Positions 38,148 to 47,300 of a DNA stretch of 49,880 bases are shown one piece after another. The position numbers and the translations under genes are program-made. Source of the stretch: an uncultured Eubacteriales bacterium (lineage in GTDB: Bacteria; Bacillota; Clostridia; Oscillospirales; Oscillospiraceae); assembly GCA_900547405.1 (NCBI GenBank), contig URGL01000009.1, forward strand, positions 1 through 49,880, given 5' to 3'. The notes below the pieces were generated by a model that saw nothing but the letters and a program-made list of their open reading frames with translations, was not told the origin of the DNA and did no database searches. How positions within the stretch are numbered: the first letter of the stretch is position 1; every line of letters starts with the position of its first letter.

Positions 38148-38636
38148 ATGGGTAAGCTTTATGTACGCGTAGACGACCGGCTGATCCACGGACAGACCAT
38201 TGTAGCCTGGTGCCCTACCCTGGGCATTCAGGAGATCATTGCGGTGGACGATGTCAGCGCCGCCAACCCGATGCTGAAGTCCATCCTCACAATGGGTGTC
38301 CCCAAGAATTACAAGACCGGCATCGTCACCACCCAGGAGGCCAAGGAACTGCTTGCGGAGGGCAGCGACAAGACGCGGCTGCTGATCGTGAAGTTCCCCC
38401 AGAAGCTGGAGGAGCTGCGGCAGGAGATCCTGGGCTGTGAGAAGCTGATCTTGGGCAATCTGGCCAAGCGGCCGGATACGGTCCACAAGGTCAGCGGCGC
38501 CACCGGTATCTTCTACCTCAGCGACAAGGACGTGGAAATTCTGGACGGTCTGGCGGAAAGCGGCGTGGAGGTGGTTTTCCACCAGCTGCCGACCTCTGCC
38601 AAGACCACCTGGAAGGATTTCAAGGCAACCCTGTAA
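38148..38636 (+). CDS. PTS Man-family EIIB component
   Basis: The 162-residue cytoplasmic phosphotransferase has the EIIB-Man signature VRVDDRLIHGQ, with phosphoryl His14, and later LGNLAKRPD and LDKDVE-like elements. It passes phosphate from EIIA to the incoming sugar. An AAAGGAGG site precedes the ATG. The order B-C-D-A, with EIIA as a separate last gene, gives a complete permease. The sugar is probably an amino sugar given murQ upstream. GlcNAc, GalNAc or mannose types cannot be told apart by eye. Confidence 0.93.
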   Translation: MGKLYVRVDDRLIHGQTIVAWCPTLGIQEIIAVDDVSAANPMLKSILTMGVPKNYKTGIVTTQEAKELLAEGSDKTRLLIVKFPQKLEELRQEILGCEKLILGNLAKRPDTVHKVSGATGIFYLSDKDVEILDGLAESGVEVVFHQLPTSAKTTWKDFKATL

Positions 38637-38669
38637 CCCAACAATCTGAATAGAATAGGAGAATGTAAG

Positions 38670-39452
38670 ATGAGTCCAGTTCAAATCTTTCTGATCGCGT
38701 TGTTTATCTATCTTGGCTCCATCGGCTCTATTGTGGGCAATACCATCGGCTGGTATACCCTGGGCCGTCCTCTGGTAGCCGCCTTTGTGGTGGGCCTCAT
38801 CATGGGTGATGTGCCTACCGCCATGGCCATTGGCATCCCCCTGCAGATCATGTACATGGGTAACGTGACTCCCGGCGGCGCGGTGGCCTGGGACCTGAGC
38901 TATGCCACCTACATCGGCACCGCTGCTGCCCTGGCCCTGGGCAAGGGCATGGGCACCACCGAGATCATTGGTCTGGCCGTGGTCTTCGCCGGCATCGGCG
39001 GCCTGGTGGGCCAGCTGATGTGGAACCTGTCCTACGCCCTGAACCTGCCCCTGAACCGCATTGCCAACAAGTACGCCGAGGCCGGCGAGACCGGCAAGAT
39101 GTACGTCCCCAACGTGGTCTGCGGCCAGCTCATCGGCTTTGCCTGCCGGTTCATCCCCGCGGTCATCGTTCTGACCTCTCTGACGCTGGCTTCCGGCCAG
39201 GGAGATTTCGCTTCCATCATCCCGGGCTGGGTCACCACCCTGCTCAGCGTCTTCGGCGGCATGATGGCTGCCCTTGGCATGGGCATCATCCTGTCCTTCC
39301 TGCTGAAGAAGCAGTACCACATCGTGATTTTCCTGGCGGGCTTCATCCTGGTCACTTATTTTGGCCTGAGCACCATGGCTGTGGCCGTGGTATCCGTGAT
39401 CACCGCCGTGCTGTACTTCGTGGCCTATGATAAGGTAAAAGTGGAGGCATAA
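38670..39452 (+). CDS. PTS Man-family EIIC membrane component
   Basis: The 260-residue polytopic protein has the family features PVQIFLIALFIYLGSIGSIV at the start, DVPTAMAIGIPLQIMYMGNV and a Gly-rich NVTPGGAVAWDLS loop, followed by several membrane spans to the end. With EIID it forms the sugar channel. It has its own ribosome binding site (AGGAG) and lies 33 bases after the EIIB gene, with EIID starting two bases after its stop. Confidence 0.93.
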   Translation: MSPVQIFLIALFIYLGSIGSIVGNTIGWYTLGRPLVAAFVVGLIMGDVPTAMAIGIPLQIMYMGNVTPGGAVAWDLSYATYIGTAAALALGKGMGTTEIIGLAVVFAGIGGLVGQLMWNLSYALNLPLNRIANKYAEAGETGKMYVPNVVCGQLIGFACRFIPAVIVLTSLTLASGQGDFASIIPGWVTTLLSVFGGMMAALGMGIILSFLLKKQYHIVIFLAGFILVTYFGLSTMAVAVVSVITAVLYFVAYDKVKVEA

Positions 39453-39454
39453 TC

Positions 39455-40321
39455 ATGACGAAAAAAATCAGTGAAAAAACATTAAAGAAGTCTTTCCGCA
39501 ACTGGTTCTTCTGGAACGGCTGCTCGCAGCAGGCGGAAAGCATGCTGGGCATGGCCTTCGGTCAGGCTATGGCTCCGGTCATCGATGAACTCTACGACAC
39601 CAAGGAGGAGAAGGCCCAGGCACTGAAGCGCCATGTGGCCCTCTTCAACACCGAGTCCCAGGTGGGCTCCGTGGTCAACGGCATCGTCTGCGGTATGGAA
39701 GAGGCCAACGCCAACGGCGAGTGCACCCCCGAGATCATCAGCAGCGTGAAGACGGCCCTCATCGGCCCCACCTCCGCCATCGGTGACTCCCTGTGGGTAG
39801 CTACCATTATCCCCATCCTGCTGACCATCTGCCTGTCCATTTCTCAGGCCAGCGCCTCTACCTCCTGGCTGGGCGCCGTGCTGTATATGGTCATCTACCC
39901 TGTGCTCACCTGCTTCATCAGCTATAAGCTCTTCCGGTTCGGCTATAAGTCCGGCCTGGAGGGTATGCAGACCATTATGGCCAACGGCCAGCTGGAGAAG
40001 CTCACCAGCACCATGACCGTTATGGGCCTCATCGTGGTAGGCGCTCTTACTGCCTCCTTCGTCAGCGTCAGCCTGCCCATCCAGATCGTCAAGGACGTCT
40101 ACGATGCCACCACCGACACGGTGCTCACCGGACAGGTCCTCTTCAACGCCGACAATATGCTCAACGCCATCTTCCCCAAGATCCTGCCTCTGGGCCTGAC
40201 CCTGGGTGTGTACCACCTGTACGCCAAGAAGCAGTGGTCTCCTATGAAGCTGATGCTGGCCATCCTGGCTCTGGCCGCCGTCCTGACGGGACTGGGCTAC
40301 GCCACCGGTTTCTACGCATAA
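39455..40321 (+). CDS. PTS Man-family EIID membrane component
   Basis: The 288-residue protein has the EIID pattern LKKSFRNWFFWNGCSQQAES, HVALFNTESQVGSVVNGIVC, then ALIGPTSAIGDSLWV, and a membrane-rich C-terminal half. It partners with EIIC. The start lies two bases after the EIIC stop and follows GGAGG located inside the end of EIIC. It is of normal length for the family. Confidence 0.93.
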   Translation: MTKKISEKTLKKSFRNWFFWNGCSQQAESMLGMAFGQAMAPVIDELYDTKEEKAQALKRHVALFNTESQVGSVVNGIVCGMEEANANGECTPEIISSVKTALIGPTSAIGDSLWVATIIPILLTICLSISQASASTSWLGAVLYMVIYPVLTCFISYKLFRFGYKSGLEGMQTIMANGQLEKLTSTMTVMGLIVVGALTASFVSVSLPIQIVKDVYDATTDTVLTGQVLFNADNMLNAIFPKILPLGLTLGVYHLYAKKQWSPMKLMLAILALAAVLTGLGYATGFYA

Positions 40322-40325
40322 GACT

Positions 40326-40709
40326 ATGGCAGAAATCGTGATCATCGGCCATGGCGGCTATGCGGAGGGGGTCCGCTCCAATCTGGAAATGGTCATCGGG
40401 GTCCCTGAGTCTATGCACTTCCTGAACTTCGCTTTGGGCATGGAGCGAAGCGAATTGGAAGCGGCCCTCAACGCCCTGGTAGAAGACCTGGAAGGAAAGG
40501 AGATCCTCTTCTGTGTGGACCTCCCCGGAGCCACCCCCTTCCAGCTGGCAGCCATCCACACCGCCCAGAACCCGGGGTGTTGCCGCACCGTGGTGGGCCT
40601 GAACCCCATGGCCTACATGGAGCTGGCCATGGACACCTCCGGCACCCCGGAGGACCTGGCGAAGCGCGCCATGGAAACCACAAAAGATTCGGTTCTTCTT
40701 TTCCCCTGA
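40326..40709 (+). CDS. PTS Man-family EIIA component
   Basis: The 127-residue single-domain protein has the EIIA-Man start IVIIGHGGYAEG, with phosphoryl His9, and the DLPGATPFQLA segment. It receives phosphate from HPr and passes it to EIIB. Its ATG lies four bases after the EIID stop, with no clear ribosome binding site, so translational coupling is likely. It ends the operon, with a strong terminator at 40731-40763. Confidence 0.9.
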   Translation: MAEIVIIGHGGYAEGVRSNLEMVIGVPESMHFLNFALGMERSELEAALNALVEDLEGKEILFCVDLPGATPFQLAAIHTAQNPGCCRTVVGLNPMAYMELAMDTSGTPEDLAKRAMETTKDSVLLFP

Positions 40710-40730
40710 TCTTCGGAAGAGATCCTCCCA

Positions 40731-40763
40731 GCCCCGCCGGGCCCACCGGCGGGGCAATTTTTT
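40731..40763 (+). terminator. Terminator of the murQ-PTS operon
   Basis: GCCCCGCCGG (40731-40740) pairs with CCGGCGGGGC (40746-40755), loop GCCCA, then AATTTTTT. Confidence 0.92.
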
Positions 40764-40776
40764 GCCGCTCCCAAAG

Positions 40777-40824
40777 CCCTCTCCTGGGAGAGGGCGTCAG
40801 GGCGAAGCCCTGACGGGCGTGGGG
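40777..40824. repeat. REP-like palindromic repeat, inverted copy
   Basis: CCCTCTCCTGGGAGAGGG is followed by CGTCAGGGCGAAGCCCTGAC. The inner GTCAGGGC/GCCCTGAC hairpin is the reverse complement of that in 21951-21996. It lies between convergent operons. Confidence 0.65.
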
Positions 40825-40851
40825 CGGACACGTGAAGATCTCGTAAAAGAC

Positions 40852-40898
40852 AGAAAATACCCCTTCCAGGGCCTTGAAATTGGCCCTGAAAGGGGTAT
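40852..40898 (-). terminator. Terminator of the LacI-type gene
   Basis: ATACCCCTTCCAGGGCC (40857-40873) pairs with GGCCCTGAAAGGGGTAT (40882-40898), one G-U pair, and T-rich sequence follows on the minus strand. It touches the stop codon of the regulator gene. Confidence 0.8.
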
Positions 40899-40899
40899 C

Positions 40900-41922
40900 T
40901 CACTGTTCTCTCGGCACCCCTACCCCGTTGCCGGGGAGAATGGTGGTGGTGAACCGGATCTCTCGGTTGGGGATCTGGTTTTTGGATTCGATACGCTCGA
41001 TGATCAGCTCTGCCAGCCGGGCCCCCATGGCATCCGGATTCTGCTCACAGCTGGTGGGGCGGACGAAGAGCAGGTCCTGGTTGGCTAGTGTTCCGAAGCT
41101 GCACAAGGACAGATCCTCCGGCAGCCGCAGACCGGCCTCTTTGCAGTATTGCAATGCCCCCAGGGCCAGCAGGTTGTTGCCGCAGAGAATGGCGGTGACA
41201 CCCTTCTCCCACAGGACCCGGGCACCCTCCTTGCCGGAATTCAGTCGGTTGAAATTGCCGGAGTAGAGATAGGGGTAATCCGTGCCCACATCGATACCGG
41301 CATCCCGCATGGCGCTTTGAAAGCCGGAGAATCGCTCGGCGGCGGAGGACACGTAGCTCTGGCCGTTGATGAAGCCGATTTTTCGGTGCCCCAGTCTCAG
41401 CAGCTGGGCGGTCAGCTCCCGGAGGCCGGAATAGTTGTCGTTATCCACAAAGTCTCCACGGAACTGGGGATCGGGGATCTTTCGGCTGAACAGGGCAAAG
41501 GGCACCTGACCGCTCATTTTGGTGATGAGGCTGCTGTTTTTCCCACTGGCGTTGAGAATAATGCCGTCCACCTGTTTTTCCCGCAGCAAGGACAGGCATT
41601 GGGCCTCCCGCTGCTGGAGGCCGTCGGTAGAGCAGACGAAGAGGTTGTAGCCCCGGTCATTGAGTACGTCTTCGATGCCCCGGGCCATGCGGGTGAAGAA
41701 GTCGTTGGAGATATCTGTGACCACCAGACCGATGGTTTTGGAGCTGTCGTTTTTCAGGGTGCGGGCGATGGAGTTGGGATGGTAGCCCAAACGCTCAATG
41801 GCCTGGAGCACACTTTGGACGGACGCTTCCTTGACGGTTCCCTTTTTGTTTAGGACCCGGGAGACGGTGGCAATGGATACGCCCGCTTCCCGGGCAACGT
41901 CCTTAATGGTTGGATTGGCCAT
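40900..41922 (-). CDS. LacI-family transcriptional regulator
   Basis: The 340-residue protein begins MANPTIKDVAREAGVSIATV (the LacI HTH) with the hinge helix NSIARTLKNDSS, then a periplasmic-binding-protein-like sensor domain (IGLVVTDISNDFFTRMARGI and onward). Such proteins bind palindromes with a central CG and usually respond to a sugar. It is divergent from the LIV-type transporter operon, and two matching operators lie in the gap (42153-42164, 42249-42260). The start at 41922 follows GAGGTG; a GTG three codons upstream overlaps that site. Confidence 0.92.
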   Translation of the reverse strand: MANPTIKDVAREAGVSIATVSRVLNKKGTVKEASVQSVLQAIERLGYHPNSIARTLKNDSSKTIGLVVTDISNDFFTRMARGIEDVLNDRGYNLFVCSTDGLQQREAQCLSLLREKQVDGIILNASGKNSSLITKMSGQVPFALFSRKIPDPQFRGDFVDNDNYSGLRELTAQLLRLGHRKIGFINGQSYVSSAAERFSGFQSAMRDAGIDVGTDYPYLYSGNFNRLNSGKEGARVLWEKGVTAILCGNNLLALGALQYCKEAGLRLPEDLSLCSFGTLANQDLLFVRPTSCEQNPDAMGARLAELIIERIESKNQIPNREIRFTTTILPGNGVGVPREQ

Positions 41923-42112
41923 AAGCAGCACCTCATAAAAAGAAAAGGTTTACAATTCAGACTATACAACATAAAAAGAAGAAAATCAATACATTCTTCG
42001 TAATTATTTTTGGAAAGGCCAAGAGAAGAGAAAATCGCTTCGCAATATCCACAAAAAGAACTTGTCAAAAATGTATGAAACAACGAAAAATAAAAAGTTC
42101 CGTTTGTTGGTA

Positions 42113-42141
42113 TTGACAAAATCAAGGAGATTCTGTATGAT
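42113..42141 (+). promoter_or_regulatory. Promoter of the LIV-type transporter operon
   Basis: TTGACA (42113-42118), 17 bases, TATGAT (42136-42141). The first LacI-type operator begins 11 bases after the -10 box, at the expected transcription start. Confidence 0.8.
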
Positions 42142-42152
42142 GAGCTCAACAA

Positions 42153-42260
42153 GAAAACGTATACACGAAATGACAGATGGGAAAACTTTGCTGAAACTGA
42201 TGATTCTGGATATCAAGCAGAGGCTTTCCTGTTTTTATACTCTGAAAAGTAAACGTTTTC
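42153..42260 (+). promoter_or_regulatory. Two LacI-type operators, 96 bp apart
   Basis: GAAAACGTATAC (42153-42164) and, on the other strand, GAAAACGTTTAC (complement of 42249-42260) differ at one base and share the central ACGT. The spacing is near nine helical turns, so DNA looping is possible. The divergent LacI-type protein is the likely binder. Confidence 0.7.
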
Positions 42261-42285
42261 ACAAATAGAAATGGAGGAACTTAAA

Positions 42286-43428
42286 ATGAAGCGAAGAATC
42301 ATCTCTCTGGCCCTGTGTGCGGTTCTGGGCGTTTCCCTGCTTTCCGGCTGCGGAAAAAGCGGCAGCGACACTGTGAAGATCGGCCTGACGGTGCCGCTCA
42401 GCGGTGATCGGGCCACGGAAGGCAGCTACGCCACCAACGCTATGAAGCTGGTGGTAGACGAAATCAACAGCGCCGGCGGCGTATTGGGCAAGCAATTGGA
42501 GGTAGTGGTCCAGGACACCACCGGCACCGATGTAGGCGCAACCAATGCCTACCTGAAGCTGGCGGCGGACAAGAACATCACCGCCATCATCGGATCTGAC
42601 AACTCCAACGACAATATCGCCATTGCCGGTTCCGTAGAGAGCGCCAAAATCCCCACCACCACCCAGGGCTCCAGCCCCACCCTTCAGGCCACCTGTGAGG
42701 CCAGCGACTGGATGTTCCAGCTGCGGACCTGTGATTCCAACCTCTGCGCATCCCTGATGAAGTATGCTGTGGAGGAGGTAGGGGCCAAGAGCTTTACCAT
42801 CATTCACGATACAGAGACCGCCTCCTCTGACCAGGCCCGACTCTTCCAGACGGGGATCGAGGCCATGGGCGGCACCGTGGACCAGGTGCTGTCCTTTACC
42901 AACGGCACCAAGGACTTTACCGCCCAGCTGACCCAGGCTGCCGCCAACAACTCCGATGCATTGGTGGTTGCCTGCCTTCAGACGGAAGCGGCTATCCTCA
43001 TCCAGCAGGCCCGGGACATGGGCATTACCCAGCCGGTCTTCGGCTCCAACGCCTTCGGTGATCCTGTGACCATTGACCTGGCCGGGGAAGCCATCAACGG
43101 TGCGTATTCCGTCACTGCCTGGGTACCCAATACGCCCAATCCTGCCGGAGCGGCCTTCTCCAAGAAGTACGAGCAGACTTACAACGAAGCCTGCGCCAAG
43201 GCGGCGGCCCAGATCCGGGATCACATCTACGTGCTCTGCGCCGCTATTGAGCAAGCCGGTTCTACCGACCGTACCGCCGTCCGGGATGCTCTGCTGGGCA
43301 TGACCCACTATGAGGGTGCTATTACTACCTACAATTGCAGCACCAAGGGCAACTGTGGTACCGGCGGCCTGATCGTCCAGGTCCAGGATCTGGTGCCTAC
43401 CATCGTGGAAGAGATCGTCACCGAGTAA
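42286..43428 (+). CDS. livJ: LIV/HAAT-type ABC transporter substrate-binding lipoprotein
   Basis: The 380-residue protein has a lipoprotein signal (LLSGCG, Cys22) and a type I periplasmic-binding fold: IGLTVPLSGDRATEG, NAMKLVVDEINSAGGVLGKQ, IGSDNSNDN, PTTTQGSSPTLQ. These are the features of the branched-chain amino acid / amide binding family. The start at 42286 follows GGAGG by eight bases. The operon also has two permeases, two ATPases and an RpiB-like isomerase, and a LacI-type regulator. The usual amino-acid ligand is therefore doubtful; a sugar, nucleoside or polyol-like ligand is possible. Confidence 0.88.
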   Translation: MKRRIISLALCAVLGVSLLSGCGKSGSDTVKIGLTVPLSGDRATEGSYATNAMKLVVDEINSAGGVLGKQLEVVVQDTTGTDVGATNAYLKLAADKNITAIIGSDNSNDNIAIAGSVESAKIPTTTQGSSPTLQATCEASDWMFQLRTCDSNLCASLMKYAVEEVGAKSFTIIHDTETASSDQARLFQTGIEAMGGTVDQVLSFTNGTKDFTAQLTQAAANNSDALVVACLQTEAAILIQQARDMGITQPVFGSNAFGDPVTIDLAGEAINGAYSVTAWVPNTPNPAGAAFSKKYEQTYNEACAKAAAQIRDHIYVLCAAIEQAGSTDRTAVRDALLGMTHYEGAITTYNCSTKGNCGTGGLIVQVQDLVPTIVEEIVTE

Positions 43429-43437
43429 TCGGAGCAA

Positions 43438-43466
43438 GCAGTCCGGGCCATTTGCGCCCGGACTGC
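43438..43466 (+). other. Intercistronic hairpin after the binding-protein gene
   Basis: GCAGTCCGGGC (43438-43448) pairs perfectly with GCCCGGACTGC (43456-43466). There is no T run. Such stems often protect the abundant binding-protein mRNA from 3' decay and lower expression of the membrane genes downstream. Confidence 0.7.
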
Positions 43467-43490
43467 GACAAAAAGTGGAAAGGAGAGAAT

Positions 43491-44357
43491 ATGGTCGTAC
43501 AGCTATTGGTATCGGGCATCGCCGTGGGTATCATCTACGGTCTGATCGCCATGGGCATGGTGCTGATCTTCCGCACTGTCGGTATTATGAACTTTGCCCA
43601 AGGCGATTTTCTGATGTTTGGTGGATATTTCGCCTATACATTCAACCAGATATTGGGGATGAATATCGTCTTGTCTCTGGTGCTGGCCTCTGTGTGTATG
43701 GGATTGGTGGGCGTGATCTTTATGCGTTCCTCCTATTGGTCGTTGCGGGGAGCTCAGCCCAAGGCGATCATCGTCAGCGCCATGGGCGCGTCCATCGTTT
43801 TGAAGGAAGGGGCCCGGCTTATCTGGGGGCCCATCCCCCTGACTCTGGACAAGGTCCGTGACGGTGCGGTGACCCTGCTGGGGGCCACCATCCAGTGGCA
43901 GTATGTGGCCATTATCGCCATTGCCCTGCTTATGATGCTGCTGGTCTACTTCCTGCTGGAGAAGACTTTTATCGGCAATATTATGCAGGCTACGGCGCAG
44001 GACCAGTATATGTCCAGCCTCTGCGGCATTCCGGTGATCGTGTCCATCGGCATGACCTTTGCCATCAGTGCTGCCATTACCGGCATCTGCGGGGGCCTGC
44101 TGGCACCTATCTTCTTCCTGAACAACACCATGGGCGCTACCGCTGGCTCGAAAGCTTTTGCGGCCATCGTCATCGGCGGCTTCGGCAGTGTGCCCGGTGC
44201 CATCATCGGCGGCCTCATTGTGGGCCTGGTAGAACAGTTCGGCGGTGCGTACATTTCTTCCACCTATCAGCTGGTGCTGATCTATGTGGTGCTCATTATC
44301 TTCCTGATGTTCCGGCCTAAGGGCTTGTTCCAGTCCCGGATCCAGGAAAAGGCATAG
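43491..44357 (+). CDS. livH: LIV/HAAT-type ABC permease LivH-like
   Basis: The 288-residue membrane protein has the LivH start VQLLVSGIAVGIIYGLIAMG and the conserved FRTVGIMNFAQGDFLMFGGY, then about eight spans, and the C-terminal KAFAAIVIGGFGSVPGAIIG loop. It pairs with the next gene product to form the channel. The start at 43491 follows GAAAGGAGAG; the long upstream open frame is a shadow of the livJ end. Confidence 0.92.
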   Translation: MVVQLLVSGIAVGIIYGLIAMGMVLIFRTVGIMNFAQGDFLMFGGYFAYTFNQILGMNIVLSLVLASVCMGLVGVIFMRSSYWSLRGAQPKAIIVSAMGASIVLKEGARLIWGPIPLTLDKVRDGAVTLLGATIQWQYVAIIAIALLMMLLVYFLLEKTFIGNIMQATAQDQYMSSLCGIPVIVSIGMTFAISAAITGICGGLLAPIFFLNNTMGATAGSKAFAAIVIGGFGSVPGAIIGGLIVGLVEQFGGAYISSTYQLVLIYVVLIIFLMFRPKGLFQSRIQEKA

Positions 44358-44368
44358 GAGGGCGGCAT

Positions 44369-45352
44369 ATGCGACTGAATCAAAAGAAAAGCCCTTGGGG
44401 CAAGGCAGCGGGGAGCCTTTTCGCCCTGCTGCTGGCGCTGATGCCCATGCTTACCTCTGTTTACACCACCCATGTTATCAGCGTGGCCATGATTTCCTAC
44501 TTGTGTGTCCTCAGTGTGTATGTGCTGCTGGGCCTGTGCGGGCAGAACTCCTTTGCTCAGGCGGGCCTTTGGGGCGTAGGCGCCTATCTGGCCGGAAATA
44601 TCCTGACGAAAACCGGCGGCGGGACCCTGGCAGCCTTCTGTGTGGCGGTATTGGGCACAGCCCTGACGGCCTTTTTGCTGGGCTTCGCCTTTTTCCGACT
44701 GAAGCAGTACTATTTCACCTTTGCTTCCATTGGGCTGATGACCATATTGAATGGTATTTTTATCAACTGGGAGCCCTTTTCCGGCGGAGCCTTGGGCATG
44801 AAGGGGATCCCAACCTTCTCCTTCTTCGGCTGGAGTGCCAATACGGAGCAAAGCAAATTTTATATCATCTTCCTGGTTTGCGCCGCGGCAACGGGCCTGG
44901 TGGTACTGCTGTTTCGCTCCCCTCTGGGGCGGGCCTTTATGGCCATCCGGGACAATGAAATGGCGGCGGACAGCATGGGCATCAACGCCCTGCTGACCAA
45001 GAGCATTGCCTTCGCTATTTCCGGTGCCCTGTGCGGGGCCGCGGGGGCGCTGTATGCCTCCCTCTCCGGCTATCTGAGTTATCAGAGCTTCACCTACAAT
45101 CAGTCCACCATCTATCTGATCATGATCATGATCGGCGGTACTGTCTCTCCGGTGGGGGCCATTATCGGCACCTGTGTTATCACCCTGCTGCAAGAGGGGT
45201 TCCGGGTGCTGCAGGACTACATGCAGTTTATTTACGGCCTGGGTGTTATCATCCTGATGATTTTCCAGCCGGAAGGAATTCTGGGAGGAGGGAAAGCGCT
45301 TTATGAGCATCTGCGCAGAAGAAAAGAAAGAGCCAAAGCTGGTGCTGAATAA
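44369..45352 (+). CDS. livM: LIV/HAAT-type ABC permease LivM-like
   Basis: The 327-residue protein has the LivM features: YVLLGLCGQNSFAQAGLWGV, RAFMAIRDNEMAADSMGIN (the EAA-like cytoplasmic loop contacting the ATPase) and MIGGTVSPVGAIIG. It has about nine spans and a basic tail. The ATG follows GGAGGGCGGC, 11 bases after the livH stop. Its end overlaps the livG start by 50 bases, so the two are co-translated. Confidence 0.92.
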   Translation: MRLNQKKSPWGKAAGSLFALLLALMPMLTSVYTTHVISVAMISYLCVLSVYVLLGLCGQNSFAQAGLWGVGAYLAGNILTKTGGGTLAAFCVAVLGTALTAFLLGFAFFRLKQYYFTFASIGLMTILNGIFINWEPFSGGALGMKGIPTFSFFGWSANTEQSKFYIIFLVCAAATGLVVLLFRSPLGRAFMAIRDNEMAADSMGINALLTKSIAFAISGALCGAAGALYASLSGYLSYQSFTYNQSTIYLIMIMIGGTVSPVGAIIGTCVITLLQEGFRVLQDYMQFIYGLGVIILMIFQPEGILGGGKALYEHLRRRKERAKAGAE

Positions 45353-46062
45353 TATCTGTAAGAACTTCGGCGGCGTGGTGGCGGCCAGCGACATCTGCCT
45401 GGATATTTATGGTGGGGAGACTATGGGTCTTATCGGCCCCAACGGCGCCGGAAAAACCACCCTCATCAACCTGATTACCGGCGTCTATCGGGCGGACAGC
45501 GGCCAGATCCTCTTCAAGGGAAAGGACGTGTCCAAAGAGCCTACCTATAAGCGGGCCATTCGGGGCATGGGCCGGACCTTCCAGCACCCGCATTTGCTGG
45601 ACCGGTGTGACGTGTGGACAAATATCGTCATGGGCAGCGATATGGCGGCCCGAAAGGGAAAACGGGCAGACCGGAACATCGAACAGGAACTTGGGGAGCT
45701 GCTGGAATGCGCCGGACTCTCCGGCATTGACCTGGCGGATCCCCTGAGCAAAATGGCCTACGGCCAACAGAAGCTATTGGAAGTGGTGCGGGTTCTGCTG
45801 AGCCACCCGGATATTCTGCTGCTGGACGAGCCGGCGGCGGGACTCAACAACCGGGAGACCCAGTATGTATCGGAGCTGATCCGATATGCTGTGGCCCGGG
45901 ATACGGGGGTGCTGCTCATTGAGCATTCTATGGAGCTGGTCATGGGCGTCTGCGACCGGATCACAGTGCTGAATTTCGGCCATCAGATCACCACCGGCAC
46001 CCCGGCACAGGTGCAGAATGACCCGGAGGTTATCCGGGCCTACCTGGGAGGAGGCGGCGACA

Positions 46063-46076
<14 letters not shown>
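45303..46076 (+). CDS. livG: LIV/HAAT-type ABC ATPase LivG-like
   Basis: The 257-residue ATPase has Walker A GPNGAGKTTLINL, the LivG-type switch FQHPHLLDRCDVWTN, and signature LSKMAYGQQKLLEV, which replaces the usual LSGGQ as is common in LivG. It also has Walker B ILLLDEPAAGLN and the H-loop IEHSMELVM. The start (MSICAEEKK) lies inside the end of livM, after GGAGGAGGG. Its end overlaps the next ATPase gene by 14 bases. Confidence 0.92.
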
Positions 46077-46791
<715 letters not shown>

Positions 46792-46807
46792 AAAGGAAGG
46801 ACTGTTT

Positions 46808-47257
46808 ATGATCGTATCTGTCGGCAGCGACCATGCCGGATTCCAACTGAAAGTAAAAATGCTTCCCATTCTGAAGCAGTGGGGCTACGAAGTGTTGGAC
46901 AGCGGCTGCTTTGATGACAAAGAAAAAGTGTATTTTCCGGATGTGGCCCGGGCGGTGTGCCAGCCTGTGCTGGATGGTCGGGCAGAAAAGGCCATTATGT
47001 TTTGCGGCACCGGCGTGGGAGCCAGTGTGGCCTGCAATAAGATCCCGGGCATTCGGGCATCTATTATCCACGATGTCCACTGTGCCCACCAGGCGGTGGA
47101 GCATGACGATGTGCAGGTCATGTGCATCGGGGCCCAGATTGTGGGAGAATGGTTGGCACCGGACCTGATCCGCCCCTTCTTGGAGGCCAAGGCCAACCAG
47201 GATGAGTGGACTCCGAAAGTAGTTCGGATGCTGGGTGAAATGGACGGCAGCATTTAA
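46808..47257 (+). CDS. rpiB: RpiB/LacA/LacB-type sugar-phosphate isomerase
   Basis: The 149-residue protein has the RpiB pattern: VGSDHAGFQLK (Asp and His of the active site), DSGCFDDKEKVYFPDVARAV, the catalytic Cys in MFCGTGVGASVACNKIPGIR, and HDVHCAHQAVEHDDVQVMCI with the later His. Members interconvert ribose-5-P and ribulose-5-P, or act on allose-, galactose- or erythrose-type phosphates. The 'GASVACNK' and 'CIGAQIVGEW' variants differ from E. coli RpiB (GMSIAANK, GGRVVG), so the sugar may differ. It is the last gene of the LIV-type operon, 16 bases after livF, with a good ribosome binding site. Confidence 0.85.
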   Translation: MIVSVGSDHAGFQLKVKMLPILKQWGYEVLDSGCFDDKEKVYFPDVARAVCQPVLDGRAEKAIMFCGTGVGASVACNKIPGIRASIIHDVHCAHQAVEHDDVQVMCIGAQIVGEWLAPDLIRPFLEAKANQDEWTPKVVRMLGEMDGSI

Positions 47258-47259
47258 AA

Positions 47260-47299
47260 GGAAAGCAGCGCTTCTCAAAACCGAGAGGCGCTGCTTTCC
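47260..47299. terminator. Bidirectional terminator after rpiB
   Basis: A 17-bp stem (47260-47276 with 47283-47299, one G-U, loop AAAACC), rich in AAG/CTT at the base. It lies between the convergent rpiB and GT-C-like genes. Confidence 0.85.
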
Positions 47300-47300
47300 T

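Noticed and set aside
38037..39320. 427-codon minus frame opposite the PTS genes.
   Set aside because: Shadow; EIIB and EIIC motifs are clear on the plus strand.
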